Shown piece after piece: positions 8,560-17,109 of a stretch of DNA of 64,000 nucleotides (its first letter is position 1; each line of letters starts with the position of its first letter). The notes under the pieces are model-generated. The model saw only the letters and a program-made list of their open reading frames with translations, ran no database searches and was not told the origin of the DNA. Source of the stretch: Clostridium sp. AN503 (GTDB taxonomy: Bacteria; Bacillota; Clostridia; Lachnospirales; Lachnospiraceae). A program made the translations under genes and the position numbers. The stretch covers positions 2,728,001-2,792,000 of the forward strand of contig NZ_JBFDTP010000002.1 in the NCBI RefSeq assembly GCF_040719375.1, given 5' to 3'.

Positions 8560-10316
8560 CCACTGATTGGAATCACGGAAACAGTTTCTTCCTCTGTTTC
8601 CTCAATTCCCAGATACGGCAAAATATTCTTAAAAATGTCGGAGATCACCGGGGCTGCGATGGTCCCTCCGTAATATACGCCCTGCGGTTCATCGATCGTG
8701 ATCAGTGCGATCACCTGCGGGTCATTGGCAGGCGCGAAGCCGATAAAGGAGGAAATATACTTTTTTAAGCTTCTCGGCAGTTTTTCCGAGGTGGCTGTCT
8801 TGCCGCCGATCCGGTAGCCCGGGATATATGCCTTTTTGCCGCTTCCCTCCGCCACCACCTGTTCCAGGATGTAGCGCATGGTGGCGCTGGTCTCCTCTGA
8901 AACGATGTGCTCTTTCACCGGATAGTCAAACCTGTGGATCGTGGTCTCCTCTGAGTTCACCACCTTCACGCCAAAATGGGGCGTCACCCGGTTCCCTCCG
9001 TTTACAATGGAGGCAGCCGTCGTGATCAGCTGGATCGGCGTGATCTGGAAGGACTGCCCGAAGGAGACCGTTGCCAGCTCCACAAGCCCCATATTTTCCT
9101 TCTTATGCATGATAGTCCCCGCCTCCCCCGGAAGGTCGATCCCGGTCTTCTGCTTTAAGCCGAACTGCTCAAAGTAGTGGTAATAATTGTCAACTCCAAG
9201 CCGCTGCCCTACGTCGATAAACACCGGATTGCAGGAATTCATAGCCCCCTGAAGGAAGGTCTCGGCGCCGTGCCCTCCCACCTTGTGGCAGCGGATCTTT
9301 CTGTCCTCCACGATCCGGAAACCGGGGCAGGAAAAGTTGTCTGTCAGGCTTACCACCCCCGCCTCCAGCCCTGCCGCCGCTGTGATGATCTTGAATGTGG
9401 ACCCGGGTTCATAGGTATCATTGATAGCCGGATTCCTCCACATCTGGTTTAAAAGCTCCTGCTTTTCTTTTGCGGAGATCCCGTCAGGAGCCTCCACATT
9501 CAGGGTGAACGGATCATTTAAATTGAATTCCGGCACATTGGCCATCGCCATGATCTCCCCGTTTTTCGGGTTCATCACAATGATGGAAACGCGGTTTGCA
9601 CCTTTGCGCTCCATGGTCTCGTAAGCAGCCTGCTCCGCGTACTGCTGGATATTGACGTCCAGGCTGATATGCAGATCGTTTCCCGGGACCGGTTCGATCC
9701 GGTCCTCAAAGGCGTTCTCGATCTCCACGCCCGCGGCGTCCGTCATGGTCAGGATCGTGCCGTTGATCCCTTTTAAATAAGATTCATAAGCCACCTCCAA
9801 CCCAACGATCCCCTGGTTATCCCCTCCGGTAAATCCAAGCACCTTCGACGCCAGGGTGTCATAAGGATAATAACGCTTGTAATCCTCATCCACCTTCACG
9901 CCTGCCATATGGAAATTGCGGATCCTGTCTCCAGTCTCCTTATCCACGTTCGTGCGTATGATCTCCCGGGAGCTTCGTTTCTCTACCTTTTTTCTGACCG
10001 CATCCGCTTCAAGCCCCAGCTCCTCACTTAAGACCCGGATAGTCTCTTCCCGGTCCTTTACCTGATTGTAGATCACGGAAATGGTGCACACGGTCCGGTT
10101 GGTGGCGATCACGGTACCGGTCGCATCCACGATATTTCCCCGCGCGGCCTTGATGGTCCGTTCGCGCTCGTGCAAATCCTCCGCCATCTGGCTGTAATGC
10201 TCAGAGCGGTATAGCATAAGAAACATAAGCCGTCCCATGAGTCCCGCCATGCTGAGGCACAGCAGAAAGCACAGGACGGCTATCCTTCCCCGATGATGGG
10301 TCTGATTGGAACTCAT
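8556..10316 (-). CDS. Class B penicillin-binding protein (SpoVD/FtsI type)
   Basis: Septal or cortex transpeptidase, anchored by an N-terminal membrane segment (about residues 12-36). The 586-residue product has the PBP dimerisation domain with RGNIVDATG, then the transpeptidase domain. Active-site motifs are GSTFK (Ser306, Lys309) and SCN (361-363). The third motif is KTA (506-508) where KTG is usual. There are no C-terminal PASTA repeats. It is the second of two class B PBP genes in tandem, directly behind a 755-residue paralogue. One is likely to serve division and the other sporulation, and the sequence alone does not settle which. RBS GGGGAG precedes the ATG. Confidence 0.9.
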   Translation of the reverse strand: MSSNQTHHRGRIAVLCFLLCLSMAGLMGRLMFLMLYRSEHYSQMAEDLHERERTIKAARGNIVDATGTVIATNRTVCTISVIYNQVKDREETIRVLSEELGLEADAVRKKVEKRSSREIIRTNVDKETGDRIRNFHMAGVKVDEDYKRYYPYDTLASKVLGFTGGDNQGIVGLEVAYESYLKGINGTILTMTDAAGVEIENAFEDRIEPVPGNDLHISLDVNIQQYAEQAAYETMERKGANRVSIIVMNPKNGEIMAMANVPEFNLNDPFTLNVEAPDGISAKEKQELLNQMWRNPAINDTYEPGSTFKIITAAAGLEAGVVSLTDNFSCPGFRIVEDRKIRCHKVGGHGAETFLQGAMNSCNPVFIDVGQRLGVDNYYHYFEQFGLKQKTGIDLPGEAGTIMHKKENMGLVELATVSFGQSFQITPIQLITTAASIVNGGNRVTPHFGVKVVNSEETTIHRFDYPVKEHIVSEETSATMRYILEQVVAEGSGKKAYIPGYRIGGKTATSEKLPRSLKKYISSFIGFAPANDPQVIALITIDEPQGVYYGGTIAAPVISDIFKNILPYLGIEETEEETVSVIPISG

Positions 10317-10373
10317 AACCGGCTCCCCGAAAGCTCATTATTATACTATATGAGCCGGTCCTCTGTTTAGAAC

Positions 10374-12641
10374 TTACTCTGCAGGATCTGTCCCTGCAGA
10401 ATCAGTCTCCGCAGGATCTGTCTCTCCTGTCAGAAGCGCTCCCTCCGGGTAACCCTCGTCTGTTCCTTCGGCGCCTTCCGGCAGCTCGTCCGGCGTGCCC
10501 GTATCCTCCGAAGAGTCTATGTACTCTTCTGTATCATAAACCTTCGTCTCTGCTTCCGTGGTCTCCTCAGCCGTGCCTCCCGGCTGCAGGCTGGTATTGT
10601 CCGTGATCCCTTCCTGTTCAGGAAGCTCCCCTGCCGCCGCATCATTTTCCGCCTCATACTCCGCTGACGGGAATACATTTAAGTACGGCAGGATATCGCT
10701 CATGATCTTCTGGAATACCCCGCTGGCATAGGTACTGTGTGCCTGGTCCTCCACATGGGGAGTATCCACCACCACATAGATCAGTACCTGCGGATCGTTG
10801 GCAGGAGCATATCCGCAGAATGATAATACGTAGTTCTTGGCGCTGCGCGGGATCTTCTCCGCCGTACCGGTCTTTCCTGCGATATCGTAACCGGGGATCG
10901 CAGCTGCTTTTCCGGTTCCCTCTGAAACTGTCCGGAACAGCGCATTGTTGATAAAATTGCTGGTGCTCTCCGACACGGTCTCACGGACCAGCTTGGGATC
11001 CATCTTTTTCACCACCGATCCCTGTTCATTGAGGATCTGCTTCACCACATGAGGCTCGTAATAGGAACCGCCGTTGATAACGGAAGCGTAGGCCGCCGCC
11101 ATCTGGATCATGGTGCAGTTGTATGTCTGACCGAAGGAACTGGTGGCAAGATCCACCGGTTTCATGTTGTTTTCATCGTAAACCAGTGTCGAAGCGTCTT
11201 CCTCACCCGGCAGGTCGATCCCGGTTTTCGTGCCGAAACCGAACATGTGCTGGTATTTTGTGAACCGCTTGATACCGGTTTTTGCCGCCACCTGCATCAT
11301 GGCGTCATTGCAGGAAACCATCAGAGCTTCCTCCAGGGTCACATTCTTATGTCCGCCTTTTCTGTATGCCGTACACTTGATCTTCCGGTCGGCCACCTCC
11401 TGGAAACCATCGCAGTAAAATGAATCGCCGGGAGAGACAACCCCTTCCTCCAGCGCCGCTGCCACCGTAAAGATCTTGGACGGGGACCCCGGCTCATAGG
11501 TATCGCTGATACAGTAATTGCGCCATTCCTGGTTCCATGCCACCTGCGTGCCATAAGAACGGATCTCCTCGGCGCTGAAATGGTCCGGGACCTGCTCCAC
11601 GGTGATGGTCGCTCCGTCTGTATCCTTGTGCTGGCGGTTATAAGCGCCCCGCGCCTCCTTAAGACCCAGCTGGTAAAGTTCGTCGTCCGTATACCCCTCG
11701 GAGGCCGCTCTGGGATTGTTCAAATCAAACATCTTATCATTTGCCATGGCGAGGACCTCGCCGTTATTGGGGTTCATTACCACCACGCCGATCCGCTCGG
11801 AACCCGGGTCATTCTGCCACTCCCGGATATGTCTTTCCACCACATTCTGAATATTCACATCGATCGTGGAAACCACAGTATTGCCGTTCTCCGCCGATTT
11901 GATCACGCGTTCCAAGTTGGAATCATCATTTAAATATCCGTATTCCCTGCCGTTTGTCCCAATCAGGGAATTGTTGTAGGATTGTTCAATACCGCCGTTT
12001 CCAGTGCCGCCGTCGCTGGTGGCAAACCCGATCACATTACAGGCCAGCGAATTGTAGGGGTAGATACGTTTGTACTCCTCCTCAAACCATACGCCCTTTA
12101 CCCGCGCTTTGGAATCGTTTTTTGCGTTGGCCTTGTTGGTCTCGGACTGCAGGCTCTGAAACGCCTCTTTCTGGTCAAAGGACAACTGCCTTGCATACCT
12201 CACATAAGCTTTTTCCGGATTCTCCTCGATCAGGCTCCGTATGGCAGATGCATCATATCCGAATACATTGACCAGGGCCGCAACCGTGGCATCCAGATAA
12301 TCCACCTGGTCTGACATGATCTGCTTGGGGTCTATGATCAGATTATATACTTTTTCTGTTGTGGCAAGGTAAGTACCGTTCCGGTCCACAATATCTCCGC
12401 GCCGGTACGGGATCACTCTGCTGTCATATTCCTGCTGGGACAGGACGATCTGGTTGTAGCTGTCCTTGTTCTCCGTAACGATATGATACAGCACGTAAAT
12501 TAAAGCAAACAAAGCCAGCGTAATCACAATCACTGTGATCGCCAGCTTCTCCTGCATGTACTTATTGAAGGACCGCCGTTTCCCTGCATTGCGGTCCTTC
12601 TGTCTTTGATAATCAGGGTTAGTGTTTCGGGATGTCCTCAT
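10374..12641 (-). CDS. Class B penicillin-binding protein with acidic C-terminal tail
   Basis: Membrane-anchored transpeptidase of 755 residues, transcribed directly after ftsL as FtsI/PbpB is. A basic cytoplasmic tail precedes one membrane helix at about residues 32-54. The dimerisation domain has RRGDIVDRNGTYLATT. Transpeptidase motifs are GSPSK (Ser386, Lys389), SCN (443-445) and AGKTGTAEK. After the catalytic domain comes an extracellular tail of about 90 residues rich in Glu, Asp, Thr and Pro, ending in ETDPAE-like repeats. The start overlaps the last 23 bases of ftsL and has no strong ribosome site, which suggests translational coupling. This copy is the better FtsI candidate by position. 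Confidence 0.9.
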   Translation of the reverse strand: MRTSRNTNPDYQRQKDRNAGKRRSFNKYMQEKLAITVIVITLALFALIYVLYHIVTENKDSYNQIVLSQQEYDSRVIPYRRGDIVDRNGTYLATTEKVYNLIIDPKQIMSDQVDYLDATVAALVNVFGYDASAIRSLIEENPEKAYVRYARQLSFDQKEAFQSLQSETNKANAKNDSKARVKGVWFEEEYKRIYPYNSLACNVIGFATSDGGTGNGGIEQSYNNSLIGTNGREYGYLNDDSNLERVIKSAENGNTVVSTIDVNIQNVVERHIREWQNDPGSERIGVVVMNPNNGEVLAMANDKMFDLNNPRAASEGYTDDELYQLGLKEARGAYNRQHKDTDGATITVEQVPDHFSAEEIRSYGTQVAWNQEWRNYCISDTYEPGSPSKIFTVAAALEEGVVSPGDSFYCDGFQEVADRKIKCTAYRKGGHKNVTLEEALMVSCNDAMMQVAAKTGIKRFTKYQHMFGFGTKTGIDLPGEEDASTLVYDENNMKPVDLATSSFGQTYNCTMIQMAAAYASVINGGSYYEPHVVKQILNEQGSVVKKMDPKLVRETVSESTSNFINNALFRTVSEGTGKAAAIPGYDIAGKTGTAEKIPRSAKNYVLSFCGYAPANDPQVLIYVVVDTPHVEDQAHSTYASGVFQKIMSDILPYLNVFPSAEYEAENDAAAGELPEQEGITDNTSLQPGGTAEETTEAETKVYDTEEYIDSSEDTGTPDELPEGAEGTDEGYPEGALLTGETDPAETDSAGTDPAE

Positions 12642-13098
12642 ACTGTCTTACATACTCGCTTTCTGTTTTGTCGTACAAGATAACCTGTTTCCGGTTTGCA
12701 TACACCATCCCCAGCTCCTCTGTAGCAACCTTATAAACATGATCCAGATCGATATCTGTATTGATCCTGGTCAAAAGCGCGTCATTCTCAGACTTTAATT
12801 GTTCCAGTTCCTGTTCCAGTAATTCGATGTTGTGGATCCTGCCCGTGATGGAGGACTGCACATGCAGATAACTGACGCAGATATACAGGGCACATAATGC
12901 CGCAAATGTCAGCATCACTACATATGGAAGATCCATCTGGAGCGCTTTTTCCTGGTTCCGTCTGACTGTGCGGCTGACCGTCTGCTGGTGCTTAGACGGC
13001 TGCTGCGGTCTTACGGTTTCTCTTTTAGGCTCTGCCGCGCGCACGGTATTGCCGTACACGTAGGAACCCTGTACCATTTTCCTGTCTCTTGCAGCCAT
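12619..13098 (-). CDS. ftsL: Cell division protein FtsL (septum formation initiator-like)
   Basis: Small bitopic divisome protein of 159 residues. It has a long basic cytoplasmic part rich in Arg, Lys and Gln, one membrane segment near residues 77-97, and an extracellular coiled coil of the form HNIELLEQELEQLKSENDALL. Sequence conservation of FtsL is low, so the call relies on topology, size and position between rsmH and the PBP gene. The ATG at 13098 has GGGAGG upstream. The frame could extend 17 codons further, but those codons contain that ribosome site. Confidence 0.82.
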   Translation of the reverse strand: MAARDRKMVQGSYVYGNTVRAAEPKRETVRPQQPSKHQQTVSRTVRRNQEKALQMDLPYVVMLTFAALCALYICVSYLHVQSSITGRIHNIELLEQELEQLKSENDALLTRINTDIDLDHVYKVATEELGMVYANRKQVILYDKTESEYVRQYEDIPKH

Positions 13099-13155
13099 AC
13101 CCTTTCCTCCCTTTTGATATTTCCCATCCGGCCCCCAGCCGGTACTCATCCCCCT

Positions 13156-14091
13156 CTATCTCCGCTCAAAAACACGGAGTTTGGAGCTTTTCGCCCTCTT
13201 GTTATTTTCAATTTCATCTTCTGTAGGAACAATCGGCTTGCGGGTGACCACAACCCCTTTGCTCTTTTTGCCGCACATGCACACCGGGAATCCCGGGGGA
13301 CAGATGCACGGGTTTTCATTGGTACGGAATCTGGTCTTCACAATCCGGTCCTCTAAGGAATGGAATGTGATGATGCTCAGACGCCCGCCTGGATTCAGCA
13401 GGTCGATCATCGTGTCAATGGAACGGTTCAGCACATCCAGCTCATGGTTCAACTCGATCCGGATGGCCTGGAACGTGCGCTTTGCCGGATGACCTCCGGT
13501 GGCGCGTATCTTTGCAGGGATCGCCGCCTTAATGGTCTCGATCAGCTCTCCCGTAGTCTCAAAGGGCTTGTCCTGCCGGTTCCTTACAATGTGCTTTGCG
13601 ATATTCTTTGCAAACCGGTCTTCTCCATAATCCCGGATGATCCGGTAGAGATCCGACTCACTGTATGTGTTCACAATGTCCGCCGCAGTCTGGCTGTTCC
13701 TCTGATCCATCCTCATGTCAAGGGGTGCATCTTCACGGTAGGTAAAACCGCGCTCCGCTGTGTCAAGCTGGTAGGATGAAACCCCCAGATCCAGATAGAT
13801 CCCATCCACTTTCCCAATGCCTAACTCCGCCAGGACTTCTGCGATATTCTCATAGTTGTTCCTTACGATCGTTACGTTCTCCTGAAACGGAAGAAGGCGC
13901 TCCGTCGCTGCGCGGATCGCGTCCGCATCCTGATCGATCCCGATCAGCCTTCCTTTTTCTCCCAGACGCCGGCATACCTCCAGGGCATGTCCGCCGCCCC
14001 CCAGCGTACCGTCCACATAGACGCCGTCCGGCCTGACCGCCAGGCTGTCTATGGTTTCCATAAGCAAAACGGATTTGTGTTCAAATGCCAT
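13156..14091 (-). CDS. rsmH: 16S rRNA (cytosine1402-N4)-methyltransferase RsmH
   Basis: S-adenosylmethionine-dependent methylase of the ribosomal P site, usually the second gene of the division cluster. The 311-residue product begins MAFEHKSVLLMETIDSL and has the SAM-binding motif DGTLGGGGHALEVCRRL, then GIDQDADAI, DLGVSSYQLD and LITFHSLEDRI-type sequence near the end (SIITFHSLEDRIVK). A C-terminal CICPPGFPVCMCG segment carries clustered cysteines. The ATG starts one base after the mraZ stop, so the two are translationally coupled. Confidence 0.97.
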   Translation of the reverse strand: MAFEHKSVLLMETIDSLAVRPDGVYVDGTLGGGGHALEVCRRLGEKGRLIGIDQDADAIRAATERLLPFQENVTIVRNNYENIAEVLAELGIGKVDGIYLDLGVSSYQLDTAERGFTYREDAPLDMRMDQRNSQTAADIVNTYSESDLYRIIRDYGEDRFAKNIAKHIVRNRQDKPFETTGELIETIKAAIPAKIRATGGHPAKRTFQAIRIELNHELDVLNRSIDTMIDLLNPGGRLSIITFHSLEDRIVKTRFRTNENPCICPPGFPVCMCGKKSKGVVVTRKPIVPTEDEIENNKRAKSSKLRVFERR

Positions 14092-14092
14092 A

Positions 14093-14518
14093 TTATATAC
14101 CAAGACCTTCCATGTTTTCTGCGATTTCTTCCATGTCATCATAGGTATTGGACTGATTCCAGACATCTCTGCTCCAGATCTCAATCCGGCTTCCTACGCC
14201 AACCAGCACCGCATCCTTGTCAATCTTGGCAAAATCGCGCAAAACTGCCGGCAAAAGAATCCGTCCCTGCTTGTCTACTTCACAGGTGGTGGCGCCTGCC
14301 AGGAAAAAACGTGAGAACTTTCGTGCATTGGCATTGGTGAGTGGTAAGGCGTGCAGCTTTTCTTCCAGGGCTTTCCATTCGGTATTTTCATAGACAAATA
14401 AACAGCCGTCCAGTCCCTTTGTCACAACGAACTCGTCTCCCAGCTGTTCTCTGAACTTGGAAGGGACGATCAACCTGCCCTTCGCGTCTACCGTATGGTT
14501 ATACTCACCCATGAACAT
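14093..14518 (-). CDS. mraZ: Transcriptional regulator MraZ
   Basis: AbrB-fold DNA-binding protein that autoregulates the division cluster. It is 141 residues long with the two tandem swapped-hairpin motifs of the family: MGEYNHTVDAKGRLIVPSKF near residue 3 and EVDKQGRILLPAVLRDF near residue 75. The ATG at 14518 has AGGTGAT upstream. A GTG three codons earlier has no ribosome site. It is first in the operon, directly downstream of a promoter and an array of 10-bp repeats that fits its own operator. Confidence 0.96.
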   Translation of the reverse strand: MFMGEYNHTVDAKGRLIVPSKFREQLGDEFVVTKGLDGCLFVYENTEWKALEEKLHALPLTNANARKFSRFFLAGATTCEVDKQGRILLPAVLRDFAKIDKDAVLVGVGSRIEIWSRDVWNQSNTYDDMEEIAENMEGLGI

Positions 14519-14541
14519 ACTAATCACCTGCTACCCTAATG

Positions 14542-14590
14542 CGCCACTTCGACACCATTTCCCACCACTTTGTTCCACTTTCCACCACTT
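14542..14590 (-). promoter_or_regulatory. MraZ operator array (five GTGG-type boxes)
   Basis: On the minus strand five copies of a box of the form AAGTGGNNNN follow each other at 10, 10, 10 and 11 bp: AAGTGGTGGA, AAGTGGAACA, AAGTGGTGGG, AAATGGTGTCG, AAGTGGCG. Repeated TGG-containing boxes ahead of mraZ are the known MraZ binding sites. They lie between the -10 box and the mraZ start. Confidence 0.85.
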
Positions 14591-14598
14591 GTAGGTTT

Positions 14599-14627
14599 AT
14601 TTTAGTACATACTTAAGAAAATAGCAA
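14599..14627 (-). promoter_or_regulatory. Promoter of the division cluster (PmraZ)
   Basis: TTGCTA (14627-14622), 17-bp spacer, TAAAAT (14604-14599). It lies immediately upstream of the MraZ box array, as expected for an autorepressed mraZ promoter. Confidence 0.8.
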
Positions 14628-14651
14628 GGGGATTTTTCACGCAAAAAAAGC

Positions 14652-14688
14652 AAAAAAAGAAGACGGCTGCAAGCTTTTTGCAACCGCC
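14652..14688 (-). terminator. Terminator of the lgt transcript
   Basis: On the minus strand the arms GGCGGTTGCAA and TTGCAGCCGTC (with G-U pairs) form a hairpin followed by TTC and seven T residues. It ends the lgt/Spo0E-like transcript just before the mraZ promoter. Confidence 0.75.
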
Positions 14689-14706
14689 TCTAGATATGTA
14701 CAACGT

Positions 14707-14862
14707 TTAAAATCCGGACACAATATATAGTTCGATCAATTTATCCAGCGCAATGCTGTAGTTATAAACATTTTCATAATTTTCCCCGCTGTCGATGCTG
14801 TTGTTCAGCATCTTCCTTGCGTCCTCAATCTTTTGTTTCAGTTCCTCTTTCGAAATTTCCAT
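14707..14862 (-). CDS. Spo0E-like aspartyl-phosphate phosphatase family mini-protein
   Basis: A 51-residue protein, MEISKEELKQKIED at its start, predicted as two antiparallel helices. The second helix carries YSIALDKLIELYI, which fits the SxxxD signature of the Spo0E family (SQELD in Bacillus). Family members dephosphorylate Spo0A and delay sporulation. The ATG lies inside the 3' end of lgt in another frame, and AAGGAG stands nine bases before it. The terminator follows the stop directly. The assignment is by motif and length, and activity on Spo0A is inference. Confidence 0.75.
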   Translation of the reverse strand: MEISKEELKQKIEDARKMLNNSIDSGENYENVYNYSIALDKLIELYIVSGF

Positions 14863-15739
14863 GTTGCGCTTCTCCTTTTGTCTCCCGCTGCAGCTTCCTG
14901 TGATGATAGATCAGATTCGCCGCGGCAACTATAATCAGTACCAATGACAATGCCTGTGAGACCGGGAGGCCTGTTCCAAATAAAATCAGCTGATCTGTCC
15001 GCAAGCCCTCGATCCAAAATCTGCCTGTTCCATACCCTGCCAGATAAATCCACATCATCTCGCCATCAAACTTCTTGTGCTTACGGTACCAGAGCATAAA
15101 AAACAGAAGTCCCAGGTTCCAAAGAGACTCATAGAGGAAGGTCGGATGCACCTGGATATACTCTATTCCGTTATCCACAACCATGTGGCTCAGCACATCA
15201 GCATTCAGCATATTATCACTGACAAGCGAACGTCTGATCCGCATGGCAAACAGACTGTCTGTGTATCCTCCGAATGCCTCGCAATTAAAAAAATTCCCCC
15301 ATCTTCCTATGATCTGCCCGGTAACAAGTCCCAGCACGCCACTGTCCGCCATAGAAAAGAAAGAGACTTTTTTGAGTCTGGTATAAGTGATCATTGTCAG
15401 GACCGCTGCGATCACACCGCCGTAGATTGCCAGCCCGCCAGCCCGCAGATTGAATATCTCCAGCAGATTATCCTTATAAAAATCCCACTCAAAGATCACA
15501 TAATAGAGCCGCGCACCGATAATAGAAAAAATAATCCCATACAGTGCAAAATCCAGATAGATCTCCGGGTCCTGTCCCCTCCTCTTCGCATCTGACTGTG
15601 CCATCCAGATACCTGCAAGCATTCCCAGTCCGATAATAATCCCGTAATAGGCAATTCGGAATCCAAACACCGAGATACTGTTCCGTAAATTCTGTATCGC
15701 GATTCCCAGATGAACGAAACTAATATCAACACCCTCCAT
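14825..15739 (-). CDS. lgt: Prolipoprotein diacylglyceryl transferase Lgt
   Basis: Membrane enzyme that attaches diacylglycerol from phosphatidylglycerol to the lipobox cysteine of prolipoproteins. The 304-residue protein has about seven membrane segments, RAGGLAIYGGVI, the Lgt signature GQIIGRWGNFFNCEAFGG, and HPTFLYESLWNL. RBS AAAGGAG precedes the ATG, and a canonical promoter lies 28-56 bp upstream. Its last 38 bases overlap the Spo0E-like gene. Several lipobox proteins in this window would be substrates, including both sugar-binding proteins near the end. Confidence 0.97.
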   Translation of the reverse strand: MEGVDISFVHLGIAIQNLRNSISVFGFRIAYYGIIIGLGMLAGIWMAQSDAKRRGQDPEIYLDFALYGIIFSIIGARLYYVIFEWDFYKDNLLEIFNLRAGGLAIYGGVIAAVLTMITYTRLKKVSFFSMADSGVLGLVTGQIIGRWGNFFNCEAFGGYTDSLFAMRIRRSLVSDNMLNADVLSHMVVDNGIEYIQVHPTFLYESLWNLGLLFFMLWYRKHKKFDGEMMWIYLAGYGTGRFWIEGLRTDQLILFGTGLPVSQALSLVLIIVAAANLIYHHRKLQRETKGEAQHGNFERGTETKD

Positions 15740-15766
15740 CGTTTGTCTCCTTTCGATGTTTATCTT

Positions 15767-15795
15767 ATTTTACCCCCTGTATAACCGAAAATCAA
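15767..15795 (-). promoter_or_regulatory. Promoter of lgt
   Basis: TTGATT (15795-15790), 17-bp spacer, TAAAAT (15772-15767) on the minus strand, in the 254-bp divergent region between lgt and ychF. Confidence 0.75.
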
Positions 15796-15888
15796 ACATA
15801 TTCGGACGACTTATTTCGCTATTATTCGACACCTGCCGCTGTTTTTACACGCTTTGCAGGGCGTTTTGGCGATTTCGGGGATTTGGTC

Positions 15889-15917
15889 TTTTCATTACAT
15901 AAATTCTATGCTACAAT
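15889..15917 (+). promoter_or_regulatory. Possible promoter of ychF
   Basis: TTTTCA, 17-bp spacer, TACAAT. The -35 box is weak. It lies about 77 bp before the ychF start and is the only reasonable sigma-A match in this gap. Confidence 0.45.
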
Positions 15918-15993
15918 TAATCCGCACGAAAATCAAGTGGAAATTATTACTTTTTATAATAATTAAGAATAAAAGAACAGGAAGGTAACCGTT

Positions 15994-17091
15994 ATGAAAT
16001 TAGGTATCGTGGGACTGCCGAATGTCGGAAAAAGTACCCTCTTCAACTCACTGACAAAGGCTGGCGCAGAGTCCGCCAACTATCCGTTCTGCACCATCGA
16101 CCCCAATGTGGGCGTGGTCGCTGTGCCGGACAAACGCTTAAAGCTTTTAGGAGATCTGTACCATTCCAAGAAGGTGACCCCCGCCGTGATCGAATTCGTG
16201 GACATCGCAGGGCTTGTAAAGGGCGCCTCCAAGGGCGAGGGCCTGGGCAACCAGTTCCTGGCCAACATCCGCGAGGTAGATGCGATCGTACATGTGGTGC
16301 GCTGCTTTGAGGACCCCAATGTGATCCATGTGGAGGGCACTGTAGATCCGATCCGCGATATTGAGACCATCAACCTGGAGCTGATCTTCTCCGATATCGA
16401 GATCCTGGAGCGCCGGATCGCCAAGACCTCCAAGTCCGCCATGAGCGACAAGTCCCTGGCAAAGGAGCTGGAGGTATTAAAGGAACTGAAAGCCATCCTG
16501 GAGGACGGGAAGCTGGCATCCGCTTATGAGAGTGACGACGATGACGTGATGGCGTTTGTCAATTCTTTAAATCTGTTGACCTGCAAACCTGTGATCTTCG
16601 CCGCCAATGTCAGCGAGGACGACCTTGCCGACGATGGGGCTTCCAACCCGCATGTTGCGGCTGTCCTTGAGTTTGCAGCCGAAAACCACTCCGAGGTATT
16701 CGTCATCAGCGCCCAGATCGAGCAGGAGATCGCCGAGCTGGACGACGATGAAAAACAGGAGTATTTAGAAGCCCTTGGACTCTCCGAGTCCGGCCTTGAC
16801 AAACTGATTGCCGCAAGCTACCGTCTGCTGGGCCTGATCAGCTACTTAACCTCCGGCGAGGATGAGACCCGCGCATGGACCATCAAGGTGGGGACCAAGG
16901 CGCCGCAGGCTGCCGGCAAGATCCATACGGATTTTGAGCGGGGCTTCATCCGCGCAGAGGTGGTCAACTACCAGGATCTGCTGGACTGCGGGACCTATGC
17001 CAAGGCCAAGGAAAAAGGGCTGGTGGGACTGGAAGGGAAAGAGTATGTCGTCAAAGATGGGGATGTTATTTTGTTCCGGTTTAATGTGTAA
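15994..17091 (+). CDS. ychF: Redox-regulated ATPase YchF (Obg-family P-loop protein)
   Basis: Conserved ribosome-associated P-loop NTPase that prefers ATP. The 365 residues carry the P-loop GLPNVGKSTLFNSLTKAG near residue 7, NYPFCTIDPNVGVV, the DxxG motif DIAGLVKGASKGEGLGNQF, a coiled-coil insert around residues 125-165, and a C-terminal TGS-type domain ending in KEYVVKDGDVILFRFNV. RBS GGAAGG precedes the ATG. It is monocistronic and followed by the 204-bp hairpin element. Confidence 0.97.
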   Translation: MKLGIVGLPNVGKSTLFNSLTKAGAESANYPFCTIDPNVGVVAVPDKRLKLLGDLYHSKKVTPAVIEFVDIAGLVKGASKGEGLGNQFLANIREVDAIVHVVRCFEDPNVIHVEGTVDPIRDIETINLELIFSDIEILERRIAKTSKSAMSDKSLAKELEVLKELKAILEDGKLASAYESDDDDVMAFVNSLNLLTCKPVIFAANVSEDDLADDGASNPHVAAVLEFAAENHSEVFVISAQIEQEIAELDDDEKQEYLEALGLSESGLDKLIAASYRLLGLISYLTSGEDETRAWTIKVGTKAPQAAGKIHTDFERGFIRAEVVNYQDLLDCGTYAKAKEKGLVGLEGKEYVVKDGDVILFRFNV

Positions 17092-17109
17092 TGTAGAAAA
17101 TTGAAGTAC

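Noticed and set aside
10317..10373. Promoter between the two PBP genes
   Set aside because: TATAAT is present but no -35 hexamer lies at 16-18 bp. Short overlapping inverted repeats (ACCGGCTC/GAGCCGGT) were seen but are not convincing as a regulatory site.
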